64,000 nt of DNA from Coriaria nepalensis. Lineage: Eukaryota > Streptophyta > Magnoliopsida > Cucurbitales > Coriariaceae. Shown one piece after another: positions 12,053 to 23,088 of this stretch. The DNA lies in assembly GCA_027186245.1 (NCBI GenBank), contig CP114484.1, forward strand, positions 8,898,001 to 8,962,000. Direction: 5' to 3'. The notes under the pieces were generated by a model. It did not search any database. It was not told the DNA's origin and was given only the letters and a program-made list of their open reading frames with translations. The stretch's first letter is position 1; each line of letters begins with the position of its first letter. The position numbers and the translations under genes are program-made.

Positions 12053-12447
12053 TCAATGGCTTACTTATAATTTGCCCTTTAACATCATTTAGATACAAAA
12101 GGGCCTTGTAATTTGAAATTGTGAGTAAATATATGTCGCTGTAACTATGACTGTTCTTCGCCCACTCCAATGTGTAATGGGTTTCATGACTAGAAATTGG
12201 GATCAACCCGAACTTCAAGCAGATGATCTCACATTAATAGGAATAAGAAAATAATTTATTACATACATCATAACTAAGAATTTCTTATACAAATCATAAT
12301 TAAGACACTACTTATTAATCTAATAAATAAAAATATGTACTTATTTAAAAAAAATATATATATAATTCAGTTTTATTTATTTGAATAAGACGTATAATCT
12401 ATATAAAAATTTTTCGAATGAAAGAGAAATAAATATAAAATATCTTT
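12053..12447. other. Spacer downstream of GH3 pseudogene b
   Basis: This is the former 3' untranslated region of GH3 b followed by AT-rich non-coding DNA. The only notable base pattern is the sequence AAATATCTTT at 12438-12447, a likely target-site copy of the neighbouring MITE. Confidence 0.5.
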
Positions 12448-12970
12448 GGTTAAATTATTATTTTCGTCCTTAAATTTTTAATATATATTTATTTTTATGT
12501 ATTAATTTTTAAATAATTTAATTTCATCCTTAAAAATTTCAAAATATTATATTTTTAATCATAAAATCTCATTTATAATTGTTGTATAAAAATATTTTCT
12601 AAAGTTATATGAATAATTATCACATGACATATTACAAAATTTATTAATATCCTTATATTGGTTGTTGAAATGGTTTTTATTGAGATTTAAAGTTGTAAAA
12701 AATGAAAAATGAAGATAAAATAATAAAATTTAGTTAAAATTAGTGAGTTTAATTATAAAAAGAAAAAAAATATTAACTATTATGTATATATTATTATGTT
12801 ATTAATGATATGAGATATTTTAATTTTAGTATTTATAGATTTTATATTTTAATTTTATCTATTTATAAATAAAATATTTTAAAAACTTTAAGAATGAAAT
12901 TTAAATTGTTTGAAAATTTAAGGATGAAAATAAACAAATTAAAAATTTATGGGCGAAATTTAATTTATCC
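12448..12970. mobile_element. MITE-like element with about 110 bp terminal inverted repeats
   Basis: The left end (GGTTAAATTATTATTTTCGT, then CCTTAAATTTTTAATAT) is matched by the reverse complement of the right end (GGATAAATTAAATTTCGCCC, then ATAAATTTTTAATTTG). Similarity continues inward for about 110 bases on both sides. It is flanked by AAATATCTTT (12438-12447) and AAATATTTTT (12971-12980), a 10-base pair with one mismatch. That fits a Mutator-type 9-10 bp target duplication. There is no coding capacity. It lies between the GH3 relic and the first NiaP gene. Confidence 0.75.
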
Positions 12971-13083
12971 AAATATTTTTCAAACCCTGCATCCCCTAAT
13001 TATCTAATTAATGTACCTGTTTTTGTAATTAAGCTCCAACAGCTCCGCGCAGCAGGAACATTTTTGCTACTTGCTCTCCTTCA

Positions 13084-13872
13084 TGACCGAGCAGCGGGGA
13101 AGGAAGAAGAAGAAGAAGATCATCTTTCAGATTCAGTCGTTTTCGTTAAAATCAACGAATCTCACGCGCTTTGGAGGTGAAGATCCTTCTGTAATAAAAT
13201 AATGATTTTGCCCTTTTGATACGGTCAACAAACAATATACTAATAGAGAGAGAAGAGGGAAGAAGAATACTATTATTCCCTCGTTTATTTTTACATCCTC
13301 ATTTTTCCTCATCGCCAGGTTCCTTTCCTTCTTTCTTTCTCATTCTCTCGATCTTCTTCTCTTTGAATTTTATTTAGAAACTCTTATCTTTATTTTTTTT
13401 CTGTTTAAATTTATATTCCTAATTTCTTGTGTAAGGATAAGATTCAAGGTAATAATTTATAGTTTTCTTTCCTGATTACGCTCCCTTTCCCCCAAAACTA
13501 TCATTTCTAGTAAATTTATACCTTTTTTTTTTGTTCTAAATTTCTAACAACATTCATTGTTCTCTCACTTGGTCTAAAGATTTGGGTTTATGTCGAAACA
13601 AAAAGGAAAGTAATTTTAGGTTGGGTTTTAGATGGAACAAATTTATAGCTCAATTGTAAGAGTCTAGAGCTGAAGCTGATAAATGGTGTAATTATAAGAA
13701 ACAATGTCTTCTCAACAGAAGACTTGAAGTTGGCATCTCTTTTAATGATCTCTTACCTTGCATTTGTCATATGAAATAGGTTTTTGATTTTCACTCTCAT
13801 ATAACAAAAGCCATCATCTGAAAATTTGATTATTGATGCTAATGATATTAATTGTCTGAGCATTTTCTCAGG
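13084..13872 (+). promoter_or_regulatory. 5' leader and leader intron of NiaP copy 1
   Basis: The leader holds a GAAGAAGAAGAAGAAGATC tract near 13101-13120 and ends at a donor (GCCAG/GTTCCTTTCC) near 13318. The acceptor TTTTCTCAG lies at about 13872, 16 bases before the ATG. The arrangement is repeated upstream of copy 2 (GAA repeat 16816-16842, donor near 17042, acceptor near 17422), which supports a real intron in the leader. No clear TATA box was identified. Confidence 0.55.
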
Positions 13873-13887
13873 GGTTAATTTGAGTAG

Positions 13888-15921
13888 ATGGAAGATGGGG
13901 AGAAGAACCAAGGGTACACTGTGGATGAAGCTCTTGTTGCCATGGGCTTTGGAAACTTCCAGATCTGCGTGCTTGCATATGCTGGCATGGGTTTGGTTTC
14001 AGAGGCTATGGAAATGATGCTGCTCTCTTTTGTGGGACCCGCAGTTCAATCTAAATGGAATCTTTCTTCCCAGGAAGAATCTTTTATTACCAGCGTGGTT
14101 TTTTCCGGCATGTTAGTTGGAGCATATTTTTCGGGTGTAGTTTCCGATAAACACGGTAGAAGGTCTGGTCTGTCTCTTTTCATTTTTCAGACTTTATTAT
14201 TGATATTTGCATTACCCTTACTAAAGAAGCTAATATTTCATTCAAGTTATGCAAAATTGTAGAACTTGATTTGATGTGAAACTTAGTGATTATTCTTCAT
14301 CTTTAAATACTTAGATGTGTGTGTATATTATATATATTTTGCAGGAAAGGATTCTTCATTACAGCAGCAATTACTTCTGTAGCTGGTCTTCTAAGTGCAC
14401 TGGCCCCTAACTATGCATCTTTGATTATCTGTCGTTTTTTGGTTGGAATTGGCGTGGGAGGTGGCCATGTACTCTCATCCTGGTTCTTGGAGTTCATTCC
14501 TGCGCCTAATCGAGGCACTTGGATGGTTGTTTTTTCAGCATTTTGGACTGTTGGAACCATTTTTGAGGCTTCACTTGCATGGGTATGCTTTCCTTTCTGG
14601 TTAAATTTGAAGTTTTTTTTTTCCCCTCTCTTTTGGTAGTACCCAATGTGGGAATATAGTGTGCCTGACCTTGTTCCTCATACTTCATTTTCCTTAACAG
14701 ATGATCATGCCAACATTGGGTTGGAGGTGGTTGCTTGCTCTCTCTTCCCTACCTACATCCCTTCTCCTTTTTTTCTACAGTTTAACTCCCGAGTCACCGA
14801 GGTACCTATGCTTACAAGGACAAATGGCTCAAGCTGTCACTGTTTTAGAGAATATAGCAAGAATAAACGGTACAAAACTTCCTCCCGGCTTTCTCGTCTC
14901 TGACAAACAGATTGAACTAAAAGAGAAGAATATTCCATCTGAAGACGATGCACTTCTTCTCTCATCAACCGAAACCGAAGAATCATCCCCTCCAGAAAAA
15001 GATTCTAATTTTGGGGCAATATCATCAACATCAATGCTTCTTTCCCCAAAGCTAAGAAGGTCTACCTTGCTCCTGTGGGTAGTTTTCTTTGGGAATGCTT
15101 TTTCATACTACGGCCTTGTTTTGCTGACTTCTGAATTGAGCGATAGAAATAGTAGTTGTGTGGTTAATGAGTTAAAGTCCAAGGATTCCCATGATACCAG
15201 CTACAGAGATGTGTTCATCACTAGTTTTGCAGGTAGTCTAGTCTGACCATTATACCAGATTGTCTTAATTTATCATTTGCTCATATTATGAAATGACATT
15301 TGGGTTTATGATTTTTGCATGAAGAGTTTCCTGGGCTGCTTGTATCAGCTGCAATGGTAGATAAAGTGGGACGGAAATTTACTATGTCAACTATGTTCTT
15401 CCTCTGCTGCATTTTTTTATTCCCACTTGTTTTATACCTACCTAGCTATATAACTACTGGTCTTTTGTTTGGAGCTCGTCTATGCATCACATCAACCTTC
15501 ACAGTTGTCTATATATATGCTCCAGAGGTAAATTAATTGTAGAAGAATAAATCTATGATTCCTAAAGATGCATTATTTAGATCACCCTTTTGTTACTCTT
15601 TTTCGAGTTTGTATGACGAATTCATACGTATGATGGATTTATTTACCCATTGTGTAGATTTATCCGACCGTAGTGAGATCAACTGGAGTAGGAATTGCTA
15701 GCTCGGTGGGAAGAATCGGAGGTATGATATGTCCTCTCGTGGCTGTAGGGTTAGTACATGGATGCCATCAAAGAGCAGCCATTCTTCTCTTTGAGATTGT
15801 GATTTTTCTATCTGGAATCTGTGTTCTCTTGTTCCCTCTTGAAACTAAGGGCCGTGAATTGAGTGACAGTGTACCCTCCACCTGTAAACAGATTGATGAT
15901 GCTGTGGCGCAAAAATCCTAG
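13888..15921 (+). CDS. NiaP/OCT7-type major facilitator transporter, copy 1 (five coding exons)
   Basis: The predicted exons are 13888-14162, 14345-14582, 14701-15232, 15325-15527 and 15658-15921, giving 503 residues with all phases matching and GT-AG borders. The protein is an MFS transporter of the plant NiaP/organic cation-carnitine transporter 7 group; the Arabidopsis member (At3g13050) is described as a nicotinate transporter. The start [16 protein letters not shown] and the [18 protein letters not shown] helix are typical. The loop 2-3 motif [10 protein letters not shown], the post-helix-6 motif PESPRYL, a Ser-rich central loop and the end [10 protein letters not shown] are all present. 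It is the first of two tandem copies; a GH3 relic follows 65 bases after the stop. Confidence 0.93.
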
Positions 15922-15984
15922 CCTCATGATCTTGTTGTAATTCTATTTGTTTCTTTTTAGACCTCGGCTGATTTTAATAGAAGG

Positions 15985-16215
15985 TAGAAGGGTATCGATT
16001 ATGAAGTTGGTGATTCTGATATCTGGGAGGCCGTTACTTTTAGAGCCAAAGATGTCGGAAAAAATAGATGGACTTGTTGCTGCCTAGCTGTGTGGCAGTG
16101 AAGGAAGGGCGTTACTGATGTTTCGTGTACTTTACCGGTCAATTCCCTATACCTGCGGATGAAGATAACTCTTACTGGCTTAAGCCTGTTGTTTCCTATC
16201 GGCTCTGAGCTCACA
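15985..16215 (+). pseudogene. GH3 beta-glucosidase relic c (C-terminal exon fragment)
   Basis: The start TTGGTGATTCTGATATCTGG matches GH3 b at about 11804. The frame then reads forms of VILISGRPLLLEPK, GLVAA followed by a stop, and after frameshifts a version of the FPIG-type end at about 16193-16205. It starts just after the 3' end of NiaP copy 1 and lies upstream of copy 2. That is the same order as GH3 b and copy 1, so it marks the start of the duplicated segment. Confidence 0.75.
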
Positions 16216-17447
16216 TGAACTTGCAGAGAAAAAGCCAAACCTTAATTTATTTGTTGTCATCTGATCACAATTTGTGTGATCTGTATTTTACGATGTTGTA
16301 ATATTACTATTAATAATGATATCAGTATTGTGGTTGTAACTTGTTACTAAAGACACAGGAATACAAGTGGTGAAGAAGATTTATGATCTATCAATGAGAG
16401 AAAGAGCAATTCTAACTTTTAACACCTTATAATTTAGTTTTGTAATTTAGTTTGGTGGGGTTAAGATCTTGTCATAAGGAAATATAACTAATCTTAACCA
16501 TTCAATTTTCATTTAAACCTGTTGAACGTAGTATTATCGAATTGTATCGAATATTTATTCATTATTATATATTATGGTTTCTACCCCTCAGGAAAAAGAA
16601 TATTAGAAAAATAGTTATAAAAATATTTTTGAAAAGCCCTCGTATTTTACTTATATTATCGATCCCACCCCTTGAATCATAACCTGGTCCTATTTGTGCC
16701 AATTACCTGTGTACTCAATTTAGCTCCAGCCGGAGATGCTTTATGCAGCAGCAAATCTTCTGCTTCTTCTTCTCGTTCATGGAGACCAGTAAATTTTTAG
16801 TGACCGGACGACGGAGAAGAAGAAGAAGAAGAAGAAGAAGAAAAAGTTCCTCTCTCTGATCAGTCTTTTTCATTATCACTAGCGAACATATCGGGAAAAA
16901 TCTCTTGCAGTGATAATAAATCTCGGGAAAATTCTCACTCCTCCTAACCCATTTGACTCGGCCAACAACAACGACAACAAAAATAATAGAGAGAGAAGGA
17001 AGACGATTCTACCCTCATTTCTCTTACCTCCTCCCAATTCAGGTTCATTTTCTGAGTTCTTTTGTCACCAGATCTTCTCCTTTTTGCCTTTTTATTTATT
17101 TATTTAAATTTTTATTTTTATTTTTTAAAATTATTTATCATTTTCTCTTTATTGTTCAATTTAAAGAGTGTGGAGCTGATTAATGGTGAGACAATGTCTT
17201 CTCGACAGAGAACTTGAATTTTGCATGTCTCTTGTAACCTTTTTCACCCTCTTTTGCCATCGTACTGTTCATATGAAAATGGGTTTTTGATTTTCATTCT
17301 CATGTAGCAAACTCGATCATCATCTGAATATTGATGCAAGTGAGATAAATTGTAGGATCACTTTCAAGTCTTTTATGGTCCCTTCATTATACATGTACTT
17401 CTGGTCAACTCCTATTTTGCAGAGCCAAAGGGGCTAAATTTGATTAG
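16216..17447 (+). promoter_or_regulatory. Spacer, promoter and 5' leader of NiaP copy 2
   Basis: From about 16720 the sequence resembles the copy 1 leader at about 13030, including GAAGAAGAAGAAGAAGAAG at 16816-16842, the AATAGAGAGAGAAGG block near 16985 and the leader intron (donor ATTCAG/GTTCATTTTC near 17042, acceptor TTTTGCAG near 17422). The stretch 16216-16720 is AT-rich and holds no gene that I can see. Short frames at 16910-17183 lie in the leader and are not genes. Confidence 0.5.
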
Positions 17448-19384
17448 ATGGAAGATGGGGAGCAGAGTCAAGGTTACACTGTGGATGAAGCTCTTATTGC
17501 CATGGGGTTTGGGAAATTCCAACTCCTCGTGCTTGCTTATGCCGGCATGGGTTGGGTTTCAGAGGCTATGGAGATGATGCTGCTCTCTTTTGTGGGACCT
17601 GCAGTTCAATCCGAATGGAATCTTTCTTCCCAGGAGGAATCTCTTATTACCAGTGTGGTTTTTGTTGGCATGTTAATTGGAGCATATTTTTCAGGTGTAG
17701 TTTCTGATAAACACGGTAGAAGGTCCGTTCCGCTCACTCTCATTTCCTTATGTTTCTTTTTTTCTAAGACTTTGTAGTTAATTGTTGCATTACCCTAACG
17801 AAAGAAGCTAACCTTGCATTCAAATTATGCTCAACAATTCTTCTTGCTCTTTAATTACTGGTGTGTGCATATGAATTATCCAGGAAAGGATTCCTCTTTA
17901 CAGCAGTAATTACTTCTGTAACTGGTCTTCTAAGTGCACTGGCCCCTAACTATGGATCGTTGATTTTTCTTCGCTTTTTGGTTGGAGTTGGTGTGGGAGG
18001 TGGCCATGTCCTCTCATCCTGGTTCTTGGAGTTCATTCCTGCGCCTAATAGAGGCACTTGGATGGTTGTTTTTTCAGCATTTTGGTCTGTTGGAACCCTT
18101 TTTGAGGCTTCACTTGCGTGGGTATGATTTCCTTTCTGGTTAAATTTGAAGTTTTTTTTCCTTTTTCTTTTGGTAGTACCCATGTGGCAATATAGTGTGC
18201 ATGGCCTTGTACCTGAATAGGCTGAATTCATATTTCGTTTTCCTTACAGATGATTATGCCAACATTGGGTTGGAGGTGGCTGCTTGCTCTCTCTGCCCTA
18301 CCTGCATCACTTCTCCTTTTTTTCTACACTTTAACTCCTGAATCACCTAGGTATTTATGCCTAAAATCTCAAATGGCTCAAGCTGTTTCTGTCCTAGAGA
18401 AAGTAGCAAGACTGAACGGAACAAAACTTCCTCCCAGCATTCTTGTGTCTGACAGACAGATCAGGCTAAATGAGAAGAATATTCCCTTGGAAGACGATGC
18501 ACTTCTCTCACCAACCCAAACCCAAGATTCATCTCCTCATGAAAAAGATTCTAATTTGAAGGGAGTATCATCAATATCAATGCTTCTTTCCCCAAAGCTA
18601 ATTAGGTCCACCTTGCTCTTGTGGGTAGTTTTCTTTGGTAATGCCTTCTCATACTATGGCCTCGTTTTGCTTACTTCTGAATTGAGCAGTAGGAATAGTC
18701 GATGTATGGCTAATGAAGTAAAGTCCAAGGATTCACAAGATACCAGCTACAGAGATGTGTTCATCACTACCTTTGCAGGTTATTGATCTAGTTTGGCCAT
18801 TTTTATTATTCCACTGGAATTGTCCTTAATTGTTGATATCATGAAATGACATTTGGGTTTTGGTTTTGCATGAAGAGTTTCCTGGCCTGCTTATATCAGC
18901 TGCACTGGTAGATAAAGTAGGACGGAAGTTTTCAATGGCAGTAATGTTCTTTCTCTGCTGCATTTTTCTAATCCCGCTCATTTTCCACCTTCCAAATGAT
19001 ATAACCACTGGTCTTCTGTTTGGAGCTCGTATATGCATCACGGCAACCTTCACAGTCATCTATATATACGCTCCAGAGGTAAAATAATGGTAGAAGAATA
19101 AATCTACGAATCCTAATGAACCATTTTTTGTCTTGTTTCAATTTGTATGACAGAACTGATTGTCTATCATGTAGATTTACCCAACTGTCGTGAGATCAAC
19201 TGGAGTAGGAATTGCTACCTCGGTCGGACGAGTTGGAGGTATGATATGCCCTCTTGTGGCTGTAGCATTAGTTAATGGATGCCATCAAAGAGCAGCCATT
19301 CTTCTCTTCGAGATTGTGATCTTTATGTCTGGGATCTGTGTTCTATTGTTCCCGCTTGAAACTCGGGGCTGTGAATTGAGATAG
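17448..19384 (+). CDS. NiaP/OCT7-type major facilitator transporter, copy 2 (five coding exons)
   Basis: The predicted exons are 17448-17722, 17884-18121, 18250-18778, 18876-19078 and 19175-19384, giving 484 residues with the same intron phases as copy 1. The family marks are kept ([33 protein letters not shown]). The C-terminus differs: a small deletion after CELR creates TAG at 19382-19384, so the last 19 or so residues of copy 1 are lost, although similar sequence continues past the stop. The protein probably still folds, since helix 12 is complete. It is likely a recent tandem paralogue with the same or a related substrate. Confidence 0.92.
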
Positions 19385-19648
19385 TGTACCAGATTGATGA
19401 TGATGCCGCCACTGCTCAAAAATCCTAGCTTTATGATTGTATTGTAAATCTTCTTCTTCTTCTTTTTTATAGGTGGTAATTTCTAGTATAAGAGCATCAA
19501 TTAGAGAAATAGGATAATTGACATCAAAGCTTCACAAGTATAGTAACAGAATGTAAAAAAATACTATTCATTTGCCTTCTGGTACCCAAGCAATACAGTA
19601 AAATTACAATAATGCAATTGCCCCAGTTCCTGTCCTGTGAATATTCTC

Positions 19649-20244
19649 TTTTTTTTTTTTTTTTTGAAAAATTACGTGGAAGACGAGAACACTCATTACA
19701 GGTATAAGGAAAAGACAGGCAGGAGAAACAGAACAGATTCTATTACACATGGATCGATTTATTTGTAAGAGTAGACTATATATATCATTCATGAAAGCAT
19801 TTCAGCTCACAACAAAGGATGGGAAGAAGCAAGCAGCTAATGTAATTTTGATCGCACTCAAACCAGGTAAATTAAAAAGATCACCACTCACTCCACATCG
19901 TAGCCCTTCTCCCTCACTTCCGAAATGCCCTCGTTTCTCATCCTCAACCAGAGCTTCTGAGCTTCCTGTTCCAGCTTCTTGTCCTGCAACTCCGGATAAT
20001 TATACGGCAGATTATCCAACTCCTTTCGGATTCATCGCAGTCCCTCTCATTCCCCCCTTGGCTGTAAACTCCTCCATAGCTTCCTCATCGCCTGGGTACG
20101 GAAATGGTATCCGTAGGTATAGGTGAGCCAGCTCCTTCTCTTCCTTGGGCGAGGCCTCAACGTCCACCACCCAAGCGGCGACGCTTCGTTGTACAGCCAC
20201 GCAGCACCGATCAGGCCGTACATCACTAATACTGCTTTACCCAC
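19649..20244 (-). pseudogene. Small conserved-protein pseudogene with a poly(A) tract, probably a retrocopy
   Basis: On the minus strand from 20244 a frame reads GKAVLVMYGLIGAAWLYNEA and SPLGWWTLRPRP. After a one-base loss near 20148 it continues as KEEKELAHLY and FPYPGDEEAMEEF. After a second shift near 20015 it reads LPYNYPELQDKKLEQEA, LWLRMRNEG and VREKGYDVE followed by TGA near 19888. The expected ATG is missing (the bases read GTG or ACG there). I recognise the pattern as a small conserved plant protein but cannot name it. About 220 bases past the stop lies a run of 17 A on the coding strand (19649-19665). With no visible introns, this suggests a reverse-transcribed copy. No target duplication was found. 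Confidence 0.65.
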
Positions 20245-20259
20245 GTGAAAAGATGAGAG

Positions 20260-21110
20260 TTTTCAGTTAGGCATTGTGTCGAACAATTTGTAGGCATGCT
20301 TTTGACAACCAATCCAATAAAGCAAATCAAGTGTTGGTGTGTTTGTAATGTGTATAAGGTTGTAAGCATTTACATGCTTTAACGTATTGATATCGTTTGT
20401 GAACCATTTGGGTAGCAGACTCGTGAGGGAAGATCAATTGGGTTCTTCCTTAACCGTAGTCGAGTTGAAGCTTCTGCCCAAATGGCCAACGGAGAAGAAG
20501 GTTCGTGCACCTTTTTTTAGTGGGTAAAAGCTGATCTGATCAGATGAGCTCCGGATCATATTAACTCAAAAAGTCTCTCATTGCCTCTCTGCTCGCCACG
20601 TGATTTTGTGCAGACGGAGTAAACGTGTAACGGATTTTTTGGGCCGTAGGTAATCACATCTAATCATTGTTTGGGCTGCATGACAGCCCATAACAGCCTC
20701 CACTGTTTATCAGTTTCTTGTATGGTAAGATTGTTTGTGAAGAAAGTCAATTTTTTCATTAAAACCAGTTTACTTCACAATTTATTCAAACAGCAGTTCA
20801 AACAGTTCGTCATGAAAGGCCAACCCTACTACACCCTCTTTGCCCCATATAACATAAACTTAGAGACGAAATTTGAACTCAAGATTTTGAATCTCAACTA
20901 AGAACTTACGTCTTTGACCATCAAACCAAACCCTTACGTTGATTCAACATTAACTATCTTTACTTTGTACCTTCGTAATAAAAAATAAAAATAAAAAACT
21001 ATTATGTATTTAGAAACCAATCAACATCATAAACCCAGGATCAACGGTATTTTTTTGGTTCTTCCAAAAGTAGTTGCAATGATGTGAATAATGAGCTGCT
21101 TGTCCAATGA
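20260..21110. other. Spacer without a recognisable gene
   Basis: Mixed-composition non-coding DNA lies between the retrocopy-like pseudogene and the 3' end of the NPF8 gene. The plus-strand frame at 20671-20901 matches no family. Nothing else stands out. Confidence 0.5.
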
Positions 21111-21116
21111 TATTCC

Positions 21117-23088
21117 TCAACGTAGAGTACCTAGAGGCTTTTTATACTTGTACCAACTTGCAATCAAGAGATAAGCAAAGAAGTTAAGCACACTCAAAAT
21201 GGCCAAGAGCCAGAAGAAATAATGGACATGTCCATAGTTCAAATTATCCGGAATCCATCCGAGCTTCCCATTCCTTGTACTTATACTAGTAACAATGGTC
21301 ACGAGCAGAGAGCTCAAGTAGTTCCCAAGTGCCACTGTAGTAAGAGACAGGGCCGAGCACAAACTCCTTGTAGCATCTGGAGCTTGCTCGTAAAAGAATT
21401 CCAACTGCCCTATAAACATGAACACCTCAGAACATCCTATGATGAAGTACTGAGGAACTTGCCAGAATATAGACATAGGCACGTGCTCTAGCTCGTAGTA
21501 GTTGTGTCTTCTTACAATCCCAAGCCTCACCAGTTCTAAAATCCCGGCCGATATCATAGCAAAGATGGAAAGGAAGAGGCCAACTCCCATCCTCTGGAGC
21601 TGGGTCAGCCCGTTAGGGTGGCCCGTGAATTTCCGGGCTAATGGGACTATGATTCGATCATAAATGGGGACCCAGAATATGACACTCAAGGTATCAAAGA
21701 TAGAGAGAGAAGCAGGTGGGATCTCGAAACCGCTTTTTCCCATTCTTATATCCATCGTAGCCCCTTGCAAGACGAATAAAGTCCCCATTTGACCATATAC
21801 TGCTGAAAAGATTATCCCAGTTGCCCAAATCGGAAGCAGCCTCAAGATAGCTTTTAGCTCCTCCACTTGTGTAACTGTACAGATTCTCCATGGGTCAATT
21901 GGCCCTTTGATTTCATCTGGTTGCTCCACTACAGCTGCCTTGTCTAAGCACCTAGGAAGAAAAATAAAACATCATGTTACAAGCCGTAATATGTAATAAT
22001 TCTATTTGATTCACTTTACTTGTTTCTACAAAACTAACCTGAAATCTTTAGTGTTATCAAGCTTACGGCTTCCTTTGATAGCTGACCCAGCATCATCTGC
22101 AGTCTCATAAAGAAGAGACTTATCGTCAGGTACTTTAACACGGTACTTCTTTATGGAAGCAACAACCACTTGACAAAACCGGGTCAAAGGACTGCCTCCG
22201 GGATTCTGATTCCGGTACAACCTAGTGCCCGAAAAGAAACTAATTACAGCAATTGCCATCATAACGGTGGGAATTCCGAACCCCCATCCCCAACCCACAT
22301 TGTCCTGTACCCAAACGAGCAAGGAAGAAGCAATTAAAGCGCCAATGTTGATGGAAAAATAGAACCAGTTGAAGAAAGAACTCTTGTGCTTCTTCTCCCC
22401 TTCATTAGCATCATCAAATTGATCAGCTCCGTAGGATGAGACACAAGGCTTAATCCCACCTGTACCTAGTGCTATCAAGTATAGTGCTACAAAACACACT
22501 GCACTTTGAGCATTTGTTGGATGACAATTGTCTCCATAACAGTTTGGCCGTATGCCTGGGACAGATGCCGATAAGGTCAAAAGTGTCATTCCCTATATAC
22601 ACATAATGAAAAGTTATATATAAATTTTCTTCGTACTTGTACAAGAAAATTAAAATTATGGGGAGAAAACTCACGCCAACGTAGATGATAGAGAACCAGG
22701 CAATAGTCCAAAATCGTCCCAGATAGGAATCGGCTAGAAATGCTCCGAACAAGGGCATGATATAGCATGTTCCGCTCCAGTCAGAGACATTCTTAGCAGC
22801 GGTAGCGCTGTGCTGGCCTAGACGTTTCTTGAAGTAAAGCACGAGATTGGTGCTCATCCCATAGTACGCTAACCTTTCACAGCATTCATTTCCTGTTTGC
22901 AAAAAAGAGGGCAATTAATTGTAAGTGCTTTTGAAGATCTTGAATTTTCATGTTTATCGTTATCATAAGAAGATCACTTCACCTAAGATAAAAGGGCAGG
23001 CTTTCCAAGTCCCAGTTTTGTTGATATTAGCAGGATTTCCTTTGTGATCCACTGTCCCATCTTTGGTGTAATTGTCCTCTTCCTCCAT
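21117..23088 (-). CDS. NPF8-type di/tripeptide transporter (NRT1/PTR family), four exons
   Basis: In coding order the exons are 23088-22983, 22892-22675, 22592-22039 and 21951-21117, giving 570 residues with matching phases. This is a proton-coupled peptide transporter of the NPF8 (PTR1/PTR5/PTR2) group. The start [20 protein letters not shown] is typical. The [12 protein letters not shown] helix 1 carries the ExxER proton-coupling motif. [34 protein letters not shown], the EDKSLL-like [13 protein letters not shown] loop, [18 protein letters not shown] and the KYKK tail are all present. The length matches the family. It is probably at the plasma or vacuolar membrane; the exact subtype was not settled. 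No damage is visible. Confidence 0.94.

Noticed and set aside
5612..19384. Idea that GH3 glucosidases and NiaP transporters form a working metabolic cluster
   Set aside because: Every GH3 copy in the window is broken, so co-location is better explained by tandem duplication than by shared function.
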